Shown here: in pieces, positions 33,663-42,793 of the stretch
How positions within the stretch are numbered: the first letter of the stretch is position 1
How the letters are laid out: the number at the start of each line of letters is the position of its first letter
Source: Planctomycetaceae bacterium
GTDB lineage: Bacteria > Planctomycetota > Planctomycetia > Pirellulales > Pirellulaceae
Assembly: GCA_020638975.1 (NCBI GenBank)
Contig: JACKHN010000009.1
Location: 186,001-250,000, forward strand
DNA: 64,000 nucleotides
Direction of reading: 5' to 3'
The notes under the pieces: generated by a model
What the model was told of the DNA's origin: nothing
Database searches by the model: none
What the model saw: the letters and a program-made list of their open reading frames with translations, nothing else
Position numbers and translations under genes: made by a program

Positions 33663-34694
33663 TCATTTCCTCCCCAACATCCGATCGAGCGAATCCGATG
33701 TCTGATAGATCAAGGCTTCGGGATGGTGCTGATAAGGATGAAAGTACTCGAAGGTCAGGTATTGGTCGTAGCCGACTCCGGCGAACGCTTCCAAGACGGC
33801 TGGCCAATTGGTCGTGCCATCGAGCAGCGGACGGAACGCTTCTAGCGAATGGTCCGTCCCCTTCTTTGTGTATTCCTTCAAGTGAACGTTTTTGATTCGC
33901 TTTCCCAGAATCGGAATCCAGTGCTCCGGGAATTGATACTCCATGATGTTGCCGGTGTCGAAGTGAACCTGGACGTATTCGCTGTCAAAACTATCGACAA
34001 AGCCGACCATCTCGCCGGGTGACAACAGGAAGCCGTTGAAGAAGATGTTTTCCATATTCAAATGGACCTTCAATTTTTCGGCTTGCGGCAGCAGCTTGCC
34101 GATCGCTTCGCGGGCCCGTCGATCGCAGACATCATTCGGTGTTGGATCATGATCGGCACGCCACGGCATATGCACGGCACCGGGCACGACGAGCAGATTC
34201 TCCGTACCAAGATCATGCGCCGCTTGCGTCATCTTGGAGGCAAGTTCCGTGCCGCGAGCCCGCTCGGCAGGGTCGTTGCTTGTCAGCGGATATGGCCAAA
34301 ACAGAAAGGAACAGACGCCGCTGATCGCGATGCCGATTCGCTCGGCCTCGCGACGGATGGCGTGAAACTCCTTCGTGCCAGAGTTTGGTGACAGATCATT
34401 GACGAGATCGTAGTTCAACTCGATCCCATCGAATCCCGCGTCTTTCGCCAATTCAAGACACTGTGTCAGGTTCATCTTGTCGGGATACGGAAAGGCCCAC
34501 AAGTTGATCGACTTCTTCATGTCATAGCGTTTGGCAACGTGACTCGTGAGCGGTTGCCGCTCCGTCGCTGGAACATCATCGGGTGCTGCCAGCCCCTGCC
34601 TTGCCAGAAACGCCGTTCCAAAGGCGGCACTATAAGAAAGCAATTCGCGACGACCGAGGTAAGGTGCGGATGATTCGTCTTTTCGAGAACTCAT
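33663..34694 (-). CDS. Tat-exported sugar phosphate isomerase/epimerase-like TIM-barrel protein
   Basis: 343 aa from ATG 34694. The frame extends to 34805 but without sensible sequence. The signal has GRRELLSYSAAFGTAFLARQ, a twin-Arg type export signal. The TIM barrel resembles AP endonuclease family 2 / hydroxypyruvate isomerase-like enzymes: CLELAKDAGFDGIELNYD, HLNMENIFFNGFLLSP, VQVHFDTGNIM, IKNVHLKEY, and LTFEYFHPY. Metal ligands Glu, Asp, His are in the usual strands. The sugar acted on is unknown. Divergent from the propeller gene at 34883. Confidence 0.82.
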   Translation of the reverse strand: MSSRKDESSAPYLGRRELLSYSAAFGTAFLARQGLAAPDDVPATERQPLTSHVAKRYDMKKSINLWAFPYPDKMNLTQCLELAKDAGFDGIELNYDLVNDLSPNSGTKEFHAIRREAERIGIAISGVCSFLFWPYPLTSNDPAERARGTELASKMTQAAHDLGTENLLVVPGAVHMPWRADHDPTPNDVCDRRAREAIGKLLPQAEKLKVHLNMENIFFNGFLLSPGEMVGFVDSFDSEYVQVHFDTGNIMEYQFPEHWIPILGKRIKNVHLKEYTKKGTDHSLEAFRPLLDGTTNWPAVLEAFAGVGYDQYLTFEYFHPYQHHPEALIYQTSDSLDRMLGRK

Positions 34695-34882
34695 AGGATT
34701 CCCTCGCCATGTGCATCGTAGAGGTAGAAGTCCCGTGGACGGCCTCGCAGGGCGCAGCGTCGTGTTCCCGCTGACGGGAACGACAGTATAACTCGAACGA
34801 TGCAACTTCCCAGCGTCTTTTAGTTGCCCGTGGTATTATGAGACACCCACCTACGTCCCACACTCGCTCCCGGAGTAGCCAA

Positions 34883-36229
34883 ATGTCGATTCGGACTTAC
34901 TTCTTTCAGCACGCCTGTACATTGCTCGTTGCCACCGTGCTTTTCCTCGCCGGAGTGAGTGCCCAGGAAGTCACTATCTCTCAGGAGATCGATTGGCCGC
35001 AATGGAGAGGCCCAAGCGCCGACGGAGTTGCCAGAAACTGCGATCCGCCCATGGAGTGGAGTCAGACGACGAACGTCAAGTGGAAAGAGCCATTACCAGG
35101 CGAAGGCAGCGCAACACCGATCGTCTGGAAGAATAAGATCTTCATTGTCGCGGCGATCCAAACCGATCGCGTCGCAGAAACACCCCCACGCGCCGACGAA
35201 CAGGCAAAGACGGAACCACCGGCCAACTACTATCAGTTTGTTGTACTCTGCCTCGATCGCCAGAACGGCAAAGAACTCTGGCGGCAAGTCGCCTGTGAGC
35301 AAGTGCCTCATGAGGGCAAGCATTACACCAACACCTTCGCTTCCGCTTCGCCAACAACTGACGGGCAGAGATTGTATGTGTCGTTCGGCTCACGAGGCAT
35401 TTATTGCTACGATCTCGATGGGCAGTTGCAGTGGACTCGCGATCTCGGCGATATGCGAACACGATACGGTTGGGGCGAAGCCACTTCGCCCGTTGTTCAC
35501 AGTGGTTCGGTCGTCATCAACTGGGACCATGAAGACCAATCTTTTATCGAGGTCCTCGACGCGGCAACTGGCAAAACGAAATGGAGAGTGGACCGAGACG
35601 AACCAACTTCGTGGGCCACGCCGCTGATCGTCGAATACGCCAACCGCACGCAAGTGATCGCCAACGGCACGAATCGCGTACGCAGTTACGACCTCGCGAC
35701 AGGAGCGGTGATCTGGGAGTGCGGCGGTCAATCGGTCAACGCGATCCCCTCTCCCATCCTGTCAGGCGAGACCGTCTTCTGCATGAGCGGCTATCGCAGT
35801 TCTGCGGCCCTGGCAATTCCGCTGGACGCGACGGGAGACATCACCGACACCGATCGTGTACTCTGGTACCACAAGCAAGGCACGCCTTACGTCCCATCAC
35901 CGATCATCGTCGATGAACACATCTACTTCACCGGCAGTAACACCGGCATCCTCTCGTGCCTAGATATCCGAACGGGCACACCAATCTTCGAAAGGCAACG
36001 GCTGCCCGAATTGAAAAGCGTTTATGCGTCCCCCGTCGCGGCCAACGGACGCATCTACTTCACCGACCGAGACGGCACGACAGTCGTCATTCGCCACGGG
36101 AAAGAGCTCGAAGTCTTGGCGATCAACAAGCTGGGAGAACCCATTGATGCGTCGCCAGTGCTCGTTGGGAAGCAAATGTTATTGCGAACGGTAGGGCATT
36201 TGTATTGCATCGAAGACGTTGGTACTTAG
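34883..36229 (+). CDS. Secreted PQQ-binding-like beta-propeller protein
   Basis: 448 aa from ATG 34883 (MSIRTYFFQHACTLLVATVL), which has a signal peptide; an in-frame ATG 15 codons upstream lacks one. Propeller blades repeat patterns such as VVLCLDRQNGKELWRQ, YCYDLDGQLQWTRDLG, VLDAATGKTKWRVDRD and RSYDLATGAVIWECGG. It starts DWPQWRGPSADGVA, the common entry of planctomycetal PQQ-like proteins. Catalytic Asp and PQQ-ring Cys pairs of true dehydrogenases were not seen, so a binding or structural role is more likely. Confidence 0.8.
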   Translation: MSIRTYFFQHACTLLVATVLFLAGVSAQEVTISQEIDWPQWRGPSADGVARNCDPPMEWSQTTNVKWKEPLPGEGSATPIVWKNKIFIVAAIQTDRVAETPPRADEQAKTEPPANYYQFVVLCLDRQNGKELWRQVACEQVPHEGKHYTNTFASASPTTDGQRLYVSFGSRGIYCYDLDGQLQWTRDLGDMRTRYGWGEATSPVVHSGSVVINWDHEDQSFIEVLDAATGKTKWRVDRDEPTSWATPLIVEYANRTQVIANGTNRVRSYDLATGAVIWECGGQSVNAIPSPILSGETVFCMSGYRSSAALAIPLDATGDITDTDRVLWYHKQGTPYVPSPIIVDEHIYFTGSNTGILSCLDIRTGTPIFERQRLPELKSVYASPVAANGRIYFTDRDGTTVVIRHGKELEVLAINKLGEPIDASPVLVGKQMLLRTVGHLYCIEDVGT

Positions 36230-36271
36230 TCTCTTCTGTATGTCAGCCTAGAAAGGCTAATGCACAAAGAA

Positions 36272-36307
36272 AGCCCGGCATCTTGAGCATGCTCGAAATG
36301 CCGGGCT
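36272..36307. terminator. Hairpin between convergent genes
   Basis: A 10-bp perfect stem AGCCCGGCAT (36272-36281) with ATGCCGGGCT (36298-36307); the loop holds GAGCATGCTC, a further palindrome. There is no long T-run, but the place between two convergent genes supports termination. Confidence 0.55.
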
Positions 36308-36335
36308 GTGTTGTCGGAATGAAGAAGCGATTCAA

Positions 36336-37448
36336 CTACGGTAGTTCAATCGTTGCCAAGTCCTGCGAGCCGCCTTCGTTCTGCACGACGATGATCGCAT
36401 GGGTATCGTTCAAACGATCGAGTTGCACGACACCTTCGAGTTCGGTAACCGTCTCATAGGTCTGACCAGCCACTCCACCGCCACCGACGGGAGCCGTGAT
36501 CCCTTCGCTGCGACCGATGTCCTTGGTGCTGATCTTCATCACGCCACGGGCGCTATTCGCCATCAGCAACCACGACTCGCCGCCCTTCTCATAGACGATC
36601 ATATCGTAAGGACGATTGCGGTTCCCAAGCTCGGCCACGGTTGTGCCACGAACGGGCTTATCCGACTTTAAGCTTTTCACATCAAAGCGAACCAACGGAG
36701 TGCACGTAAAACCCGCGAGTACGCTCGGCTTGCCATCGATGTTGAACGGTACGAACGTTCGCACGGTTGAGAAGTTTTCCAAACCGCCGTGTGCACCGTG
36801 ATAGATCTCGACGTTCACGCCAGCGTCCGCCGAAGTCAGCGGGAAGGCGAGCTCTCGAACGGTCGACAGCGGTCGTCCACCGTCAGGATTCGGCGACACG
36901 CCAGACACCAACACCTTGCCATCGCTATAAGCAAGATCCGTAATCGACTCGTCACGAGCGTTCCCACGGCGCCGTCCTTCGCCAACAACTTTGTCCTCGG
37001 GAGCGTTCGGCAACGCGACTTTGGCAACGCCGACACCTTCGAGCTTGACTTGACTCAACACGCCCGAAGCGTCAATGCGCACAATCGCAGCCTTGCCGTC
37101 GGCACTCGCCGAAATGTAAACGTTTCCGCTCGCCGGATTCACCACGACATCGTTAATCGTCACGTTCGCGGAACTCGCACCTGCAGCGTCTGCGACTTTC
37201 TCGTTCAGCGACTTGATGTTGAAACTGACTTTTCCCGGATCACCGGAAGCGTCACCGGTGTCGATCGCAAAGACCGTAGCAGCCTTTACGTCACCCACCA
37301 ATAGAATTCCATCCGGCCCGAACGCCAAAGGACCAGCCGACTTCAAATCAGCGTTACCCTTCTTCAGCCCCCAGTCCGCTGCATTTACCGTGGAGACCGC
37401 CACCATCGCGACAAGGACCGTACAACTCAACCACAACTTCGCTTGCAT
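36336..37448 (-). CDS. Secreted propeller-like protein of unknown function
   Basis: 370 aa from ATG 37448 with a signal peptide (MQAKLWLSCTVLVAMVAVST..VNAAD); a longer in-frame form reaches 37487. The body has repeated strands of the type GPLAFGPDGILLVGDVKAAT, VFAIDTGDASGDPG, VVVNPASGNVYISASADGKA, and PLVRFDVKSLKSDK, which suggests a beta-propeller or SMP-30/NHL-like fold. No catalytic residues can be named. It lies between a PQQ-like propeller and xylose isomerase but in opposite or spaced orientation, so no operon link is clear. Confidence 0.6.
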   Translation of the reverse strand: MQAKLWLSCTVLVAMVAVSTVNAADWGLKKGNADLKSAGPLAFGPDGILLVGDVKAATVFAIDTGDASGDPGKVSFNIKSLNEKVADAAGASSANVTINDVVVNPASGNVYISASADGKAAIVRIDASGVLSQVKLEGVGVAKVALPNAPEDKVVGEGRRRGNARDESITDLAYSDGKVLVSGVSPNPDGGRPLSTVRELAFPLTSADAGVNVEIYHGAHGGLENFSTVRTFVPFNIDGKPSVLAGFTCTPLVRFDVKSLKSDKPVRGTTVAELGNRNRPYDMIVYEKGGESWLLMANSARGVMKISTKDIGRSEGITAPVGGGGVAGQTYETVTELEGVVQLDRLNDTHAIIVVQNEGGSQDLATIELP

Positions 37449-37779
37449 GTTTTTGCTCCTTCGGGTGCTGACTGAACAGAGAGTCAATTAACAGACATAC
37501 AAAAATCCACTCGGTGTGATTATCAAGGTTTGCACAACTACAATCAAGCAGCCACGAAAGAAGGTAGTGATACAGTTTGTCGTAAGTCGGGCACTCCTGC
37601 CCGACAAAAGACGGCCAAGAGTGGCCATCCTACTTTCAGGAATTTCAAACTGCACCACGACCCGAAAGAATTGGCATACCGCGAGGATGGCAAAATGTTG
37701 GCGGGACCGAACTGGTACAGCTCCGCCGACACGCCACTTGCCGACACCGCCGTTAAAGAAGGCCATCACATGGTGCGTT
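37449..37779. other. Intergenic region with a small double palindrome
   Basis: 331 nt. GTCGGGCA (37586-37593) pairs with TGCCCGAC (37598-37605), and GGCCA (37613-37617) pairs with TGGCC (37622-37626). This resembles the double-hairpin element at 8651-8700 in layout. No gene was recognised. Confidence 0.45.
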
Positions 37780-39090
37780 TTACAGATAGCGATTGATCAG
37801 ATGCTCGAGCATCTCTTGGCGACCGCTTTGGTTCGGTGCGGTTTCGCCCTTCTTGAGCATATAGGCTTCCAACGACTTGAAGCTGGCTTTGCCGCCTTCG
37901 ATCTCGGCACCGATGCCCGAATCCCAACTGTTGTAGCGATCCTTGACAAAGCCGTCGAGTTCGCCATCGGCTCGGATCGCGGCGGCAACCTTCAATCCAC
38001 GCGCAAAGGCGTCCATTCCGCCGATATGAGCATGGAACAAATCAATCGGTTCGAAGCTCTCGCGACGAACTTTCGCGTCGAAGTTGACACCACCAGGAGC
38101 GACGCCGCCGTACTTGAGCAGCATCAGCATAATCTGCGTCGTCAAGTAGTAATCGGTAGGGAATTGATCCGTGTCCCAGCCCAGCATCAAATCGCCTGTG
38201 TTCGCATCAATTGAACCTAGCAAGCCCTGATGCCCGGCATAGTCCAACTCGTGCATCATCGTGTGACCGGCCAATGTGGCGTGATTTGTCTCGATATTGA
38301 GTTTGAAACGATCGGTCAAACCATAAGCTCGCAGGAAGTTGATACAAGCTGCGGCATCACTGTCGTATTGGTGCTTCGTCGGCTCTTTGGGCTTGGGCTC
38401 GATCAGGAACGTGCCGTCGAAGCCGATCTCTTTCGAGTAGTCGACTGCCATGTGGAAGAACTGGCCGAGGTGATCCAATTCGCGTTTCATGTCGGTGTTG
38501 TATTGGCACTGATAGCCCTCACGGCCTCCCCAGAACACATAGTTCTCGCCACCCAGTTCCTTTGTGATCTCCATGGCCTTCTTGACCTGAGCTGCCGCGT
38601 AAGCGAACACGTCCGCATTGCAACTGGTCGCCGCGCCGTGCATAAACCGCGGGTTGCTGAACATGTTGGCAGTTCCCCACAACAACTTGATCCCGGTCCG
38701 CTCCTGTTCTTCCTTAAGAACAGCGGCGACGGCATCAAGATTCTTGTTGCTCTCGGCCAGCGTCGATCCTTCCGGTGCCACGTCGCGATCGTGGAATGCG
38801 TAGTAGGGCGTTCCAATCTTCTCCATGAACTCGAAGGCAACGCGCACTCGATTACAGGCATTTTCGACCGAATCGGTACCGTCTTCCCAAGGTCGCACCA
38901 TCGTCCCAGCACCGAACGGATCGCTGCCGGTTCCTCGGAACGTATGCCAGTACGTGACCGAGAAACGCATATGCTCCTTCATCGACTTGCCTTCGATCTT
39001 TTCGTCTTCGTTGTACCAACGAAAGGCAAGCGGGTTCTTCGATTTGGGGCCTTCGTATTGAATCGTTTTGACTTCGGGGAACGCGGGCAT
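37780..39090 (-). CDS. xylA: Xylose isomerase
   Basis: 436 aa from ATG 39090 (MPAFPEVKTIQYEGPKSKNP); the frame is open to 39297 but lacks the family N-terminus. It converts D-xylose to D-xylulose (and glucose to fructose). Metal and catalytic residues: TYWHTFRGTGSDPFG (base His), AFHDRDVAPEG (catalytic His-Asp), LIEPKPKEPTKHQYD (Glu and His ligands), and NIETNHATLAGHTMMHEL, IDANTGDLMLGWDTDQFPTD (Asp ligands). It is of the class II length. The xylulokinase gene is not near. It suits plant or algal polysaccharide use. Confidence 0.95.
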   Translation of the reverse strand: MPAFPEVKTIQYEGPKSKNPLAFRWYNEDEKIEGKSMKEHMRFSVTYWHTFRGTGSDPFGAGTMVRPWEDGTDSVENACNRVRVAFEFMEKIGTPYYAFHDRDVAPEGSTLAESNKNLDAVAAVLKEEQERTGIKLLWGTANMFSNPRFMHGAATSCNADVFAYAAAQVKKAMEITKELGGENYVFWGGREGYQCQYNTDMKRELDHLGQFFHMAVDYSKEIGFDGTFLIEPKPKEPTKHQYDSDAAACINFLRAYGLTDRFKLNIETNHATLAGHTMMHELDYAGHQGLLGSIDANTGDLMLGWDTDQFPTDYYLTTQIMLMLLKYGGVAPGGVNFDAKVRRESFEPIDLFHAHIGGMDAFARGLKVAAAIRADGELDGFVKDRYNSWDSGIGAEIEGGKASFKSLEAYMLKKGETAPNQSGRQEMLEHLINRYL

Positions 39091-39193
39091 CGCAATGCTT
39101 TTCGATAGGAGGACAACGGGCAAGAGTTTACTATCGTGGCGAATTCCCTGACCGTTCGCAAGGTGACATGACGGGTGTCCCTTCAGCACAACA

Positions 39194-39227
39194 AAGAGCC
39201 ACCCGCGAGAATCCGTGGGTGGCTCTT
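39194..39227 (-). terminator. Intrinsic terminator downstream of the DUF1559 remnant
   Basis: AAGAGCCACCC (39194-39204) pairs with GGGTGGCTCTT (39217-39227), extended by inner CG pairs, and on the minus strand a T-rich TTTGTTG follows. Confidence 0.65.
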
Positions 39228-39302
39228 GAAGGTAGTGGTGGCCAGATTGACCCGAGCGAAAACTGCCTTCGATAAAGTAAGGTGCCAGAACAACCAATTC
39301 GG

Positions 39303-39503
39303 TTAAAAATCTCCGACTGGGGCTCCGTCCTGGATAGTGAGTAGGCGTTCGAATGTCGTGTCGACCTCTGTATCACGAATTGCTGTTGTGACGTAAGTCG
39401 TGATCTGCCTGGCATCATGGTCAGCGTCGATCGTAGCCGCAATCAAGCGAACACTCCCATCGACGAGAGCAAACTGAACACCGCCGGGATGCTCGGACTG
39501 TGT
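39303..39503 (-). pseudogene. DUF1559 gene remnant (C-terminal part)
   Basis: Translation of the minus strand gives SEHPGGVQFALVDGSVR, then about 45 residues ending GAPVGDF and TAA at 39303-39305. HPGG..VDG is the H-X9-DG signature, so this is the end of a DUF1559 gene. Upstream, the frame shifts and becomes interrupted (stop at about 39515). No start or pilin-like N-terminus remains. It sits directly downstream of the intact gene at 39699-40712 on the same strand. Confidence 0.6.
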
Positions 39504-39652
39504 CTTCTACAAACGCACCTTGCTCAACGGCTTGACGGCAGTTTGTACTCGGGTCGTAACTGCTTTTAGCGTCTGCGTAGCTGGCTGTCGCCAAGGCATT
39601 GCCAGCACCACCGGTACAGTGATTGCGATAGTCGAATGATCAATTCAAATAG

Positions 39653-39683
39653 ACGCGGGCGCGACCGTTCGATCGCGCCGCGT
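39653..39683 (-). terminator. GC-rich hairpin after the first DUF1559 gene
   Basis: ACGCGGGCGCGA and TCGCGCCGCGT pair with one bulged G over about 12 bp, 16 nt past the stop codon at 39699. The T-run after it is weak. Confidence 0.45.
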
Positions 39684-39698
39684 TTGAGAACCGACCAA

Positions 39699-40712
39699 CT
39701 AAGGGATCTGGACGGGGGTACCATCTTGTCGAGCAAGGAGGGCTTCCCATGGCGTAATCGTGGCCATTGTGTTATCGAGCAGGAAATCCTGCCCAGCCTC
39801 GAAGTCGCCATTAATGGTCTCCGGCAGGAAGTGAACGCTTCCGTCTACAAACACGAACTGCGCACCGCCAGGATGGAAGCTGGAATAACCAACTCGGTTC
39901 CGACCGTTATTGACATCGAGATTGCGGTTAATCTTGGGACGCCCCATGGCTAGTCCAGCGCTCAATCGATCATTGTTATTGTCGTTACAAGCCGTGTTCG
40001 CGGTCGTCAGCCCGAAGGCACCAGCAGCCTCAATCGTTTGCAGCGCGCCGTTATCTCGTTTCACTTGCCACCTGCGTTCACCGACAGCAACGACGTTACT
40101 TGTGCCGTCGATGACATCACGAAACGCAATCTTCTGGTCTTGCACAAACACACCTGCGGTACGGGGAAGCTGACCATCAAACTCCAACGCCCAAGAGGAG
40201 TTATTCCCCACATAGTTCGACGTCGCCTGAGTCTTGCCGCCAGCAGTGTTGTAAGTATCCCACTTTTTACGATTTGCAGTGTTCACGTCGGGAGCAATGT
40301 CGGAGGGGCATCTATAGCCAGGAACGGGACTCTGCATAGCGGCAAGAATCGTCGCATTGTTCCCTGCCTGTGTGAGAGTAATGTTGCCGACTTGAAGTTT
40401 GTCATGCAGTGGCGCTTGCTCGACGAATGGCAGGATCAGTGCACCCCAATGCCAGTTATTTTCATTTGGCAAGCAAGTGTTTGGGGCACTTCGCTTGGTC
40501 AGCCACCCTGCAGGCAAGGATTTGTAGGTATCGTGATAGTTATGCAGCGCGATTCCAATCTGCTTGAGGTTGTTACTACATTGCATACGACGAGCCGCCT
40601 CGCGAGCGGCTTGCACTGCGGGCAATAGCAGGGCAACCAAGATGCCAATGATAGCGATCACTACGAGCAGTTCGACGAGCGTAAAGCCTGCTCTATTTCG
40701 ATTCTTCGACAT
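39699..40712 (-). CDS. DUF1559 (H-X9-DG) pseudopilin-like protein
   Basis: 337 aa from ATG 40712, with GGAGGAGC upstream; the frame extends 29 codons further but lacks a ribosome binding site. The N-terminus is a type IV prepilin signal: short basic leader, G/FTLVELLVVIAIIGILVALLLP, then AVQAAREAARRMQC. The globular part has NYHDTYKSLPAGW, DVIDGTSNVVAVGE and the H-X9-DG motif (HPGGAQFVFVDG). These are pseudopilin-like proteins of PF07596, hugely expanded in planctomycetes and perhaps part of a secretion or uptake apparatus. The paired lipoprotein gene lies upstream at 40848. Confidence 0.9.
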   Translation of the reverse strand: MSKNRNRAGFTLVELLVVIAIIGILVALLLPAVQAAREAARRMQCSNNLKQIGIALHNYHDTYKSLPAGWLTKRSAPNTCLPNENNWHWGALILPFVEQAPLHDKLQVGNITLTQAGNNATILAAMQSPVPGYRCPSDIAPDVNTANRKKWDTYNTAGGKTQATSNYVGNNSSWALEFDGQLPRTAGVFVQDQKIAFRDVIDGTSNVVAVGERRWQVKRDNGALQTIEAAGAFGLTTANTACNDNNNDRLSAGLAMGRPKINRNLDVNNGRNRVGYSSFHPGGAQFVFVDGSVHFLPETINGDFEAGQDFLLDNTMATITPWEALLARQDGTPVQIP

Positions 40713-40847
40713 AAATGCTCCTCCAAATCGTGAGAGAAAAGAAAGTATTAAAGCATCAACTCTGATGAGTCTGAATTCGGTATTTATCTCCGTGGACAAG
40801 TGAGTTAGCCAGTATTCGCCACCAAGTGAGGAACCGGTTCAGGGCAC

Positions 40848-41021
40848 TCACTCGTCTTCCTCGGTAGCGGCAAGTCCACCAGTGTTGTCTTCTTCCGAAC
40901 TATCCTCGCCGGTATTATCAGGCGTAACATCGCTCGAAACTTGAACTGGCCCACAACCGACGATCGACACCGCAGGCATCGCCAGCAGACAGAAAACCAA
41001 CAGCTTCCAAAAAGAACGCAT
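40848..41021 (-). CDS. Small acidic lipoprotein linked to DUF1559
   Basis: 57 aa. Signal peptide with lipobox VSIVGC (Cys23) and the following GPVQVSSDVTPDN; the tail is Glu/Asp-rich (EDSSEEDNTGG..EEDE). It has a cleavable signal and should be fixed to a membrane by its Cys. ATG 41021 is preceded by AGGACAATTAG. Another frame of the same DNA is longer but has no signal peptide. The same layout (GCGP.., acidic tail) is seen in three other genes here, each beside a DUF1559 gene. Confidence 0.7.
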   Translation of the reverse strand: MRSFWKLLVFCLLAMPAVSIVGCGPVQVSSDVTPDNTGEDSSEEDNTGGLAATEEDE

Positions 41022-41594
41022 CTAATTGTCCTCCCAACTAAACACAAACATCCACTTCGAAACGAAAACAAAAGCGTATAAGAAAACGACTGTTTTTTGG
41101 GGGATATCAGGACGCAAATATCTTTAGAACCTCGTGGCGCTAGGACGATCTAGCATCCCTTCGGATTCGGGCGACGAATTAGGCCGAACGGCCTGATAGA
41201 CACTGTTCGCGAGATCCGCTCAGTGCCTCTTAATTAAGAACAACCAGCCAACACGAACAAACAAGAATGTGAACGCTTCGACTGACCGATAGAGATGGGT
41301 CGCGATAAGTTGAATTGGCAGCGGTTAGGAATCTAACGCGGTGCATCGTTTCGACGTTTCGCCAAACGCCTCTTCGTATCAAGTGCTTTCAACGGAGCAA
41401 AATAGCATTCACAAATCACACTTGCAATCGTTTTAGTTAGATTTTCGACAACAATAGTGAACCGTGTGCGACCGTGCGTCCTCATTTCGCTCGCGAATTG
41501 TCTATCAGTCCGTCGGCCATCCATCCGCGAGTTCCAGCCAAGCCGCGATTTTGGGGAACTGGCAATCTTGAGTTCCCCACATCTTGGTGGGGAT
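41022..41594. other. Intergenic region without recognisable genes
   Basis: About 570 nt. A minus-strand frame (41333-41524) has no start context or family. AT-rich near 41060-41110, possibly holding the promoter of the lipoprotein gene. The group II intron remnant begins at its right end. Confidence 0.4.
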
Positions 41595-42490
41595 TGTTAA
41601 ACGGTCAATTCACTGGCACACCTACCGCAGAACCACGGGGATCTCAGCCGTGACCTAGCCCTCTCACAGGCCCGAACGTACTGGTCCGTATACGGCTCCT
41701 GTTTCACGTTTCTTCGTATTCCTGAGGAAGGGACTCCGGTCTCGATCGACGTCAAGTCTTATAGGCGAAGCTCCGCCAGGTAGTCACTACTGATTGCTAG
41801 GCTGGCGAATGACTGTGTGACGTCCGCCGCGCAGTCGTTTGCATTTTCTGGAGATCGCCCCGATCGCCCTCTAATCGCAAGCGACCCTGAAGCCAGTCGG
41901 ACTTCGTCCACAATGCAAGCTGTTTGGCTCGTAGGCGATGCCGAATCCATCCCGCCAACTCTCTATAAAACCACTTTGCAGTTAGTAGATTCCTCAACCC
42001 CGTAGCACTGGATTCAGATCAGTGATGATCTGTTCCAGGTTTACCGGACCGGTTCGCCGGCTCGCCGCTCCACCACCTTGGGTCGTTCCCGAATGCCTTC
42101 ATGCTCTTTCGCTTGTGTCCTCTGCCGAGTTATTTGCTCTATGCTACGCTCTCCAATTTAAACGTAAGACTTCCCCTTCTTTGCATCCACCGTTTTGCTT
42201 TTGACACATCGGTGTCCAACGAGACTCGCCTCGGTGACCTCGCCGCTTTGCTCGCTGTCGTCGTGATTTTGTATCCAGACTGTTACCAGCATTCCGAGGC
42301 CGCGACTTCCTCACTACTGCGGGTTCATCTGCCGCCTCATGTCAGGTCGAAGGTTTCTTGAGTTGCCTCTTGAACCACCTTACTCGCTTCTCAGGCTTCG
42401 CCCTTGGGGGAGCTAATGCGGCGGAGGTATTGCCAAGCTTCCCCAGTTACTGTGCTGGCTCCCTGACGATGATTACATCCCCAACCACTC
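41595..42490 (-). mobile_element. Deleted group II intron remnant
   Basis: Reading on the minus strand from about 42490 there is a structured, non-coding RNA-like stretch (GC-rich words, no long frame). Then come fragments of a reverse transcriptase/maturase (42063-41757) and a 3' part with GAGCCGTATACGGACCAGTA, then CGTTCGGGCCTGTGAGAGGG (41700-41661). The latter resembles the domain V and following TGTGAGAGG region of bacterial group II introns but does not fold as a perfect domain V. The fingers and palm of the reverse transcriptase are missing. Boundaries are approximate. Confidence 0.5.
41757..42063 (-). pseudogene. Group II intron reverse transcriptase, thumb and maturase remnant
   Basis: The frame 42063-42001 gives RTGPVNLEQIITDLNPVLRG followed by a stop where Trp is expected, the thumb motif NPVLRGW. 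The next part (41997-41797) reads WFYRELAGWIRHRLRAKQLA and on to LWTK, the start of the maturase (X) domain (usual LDxWIRRRLRxxxWKQWK). A further shift gives FASLAISSDYLAELRL near 41757, the usual ..ALSNxYFxxLGL end. Stops and shifts show it is dead. The rest of the enzyme has been deleted. Confidence 0.65.
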
Positions 42491-42736
42491 GTCGCCGTTG
42501 TTTATGAATTAGACATCGCATTTTTTGCATGCTCATCCCGACAACTAACCGGCGACCAACCTCCAGTCAGCGCCCGGTTCGCTTTCACTGCGGTCCATCG
42601 TCTTCGTATCGCTTCCTTCAGCCCCCCAACGTTGGCCGCTGACGCCCTTGCGAGTCGAATTCTCTTCCCCATGAACTGGATGAGGTCGCTGACAAGCAGC
42701 GACGGCGTTAGCCAGCTTCGCTGGGCGAACAAAAAA

Positions 42737-42764
42737 CGAGGAGTGGATCGATCTCCACTCCTCG
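42737..42764 (-). terminator. Rho-independent terminator of the second DUF1559 gene
   Basis: A perfect 11-bp stem (42737-42747 with 42754-42764) and, on the minus strand, a TTTTTT run directly after. 29 nt past the stop at 42794. Confidence 0.85.
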
Positions 42765-42793
42765 CAATCTGCGTCGACGATCGAATCACTAAT

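Noticed and set aside
41661..41700. Perfect group II intron domain V
   Set aside because: The words GAGCCGTATACGG and TGTGAGAGG fit, but the two halves do not pair as a canonical 34-nt domain V, so only a remnant is claimed.
42502..42736. Gene between intron remnant and terminator (frame extending from 42936)
   Set aside because: Its first part is antisense to the DUF1559 gene and the rest has no family; treated as intergenic.
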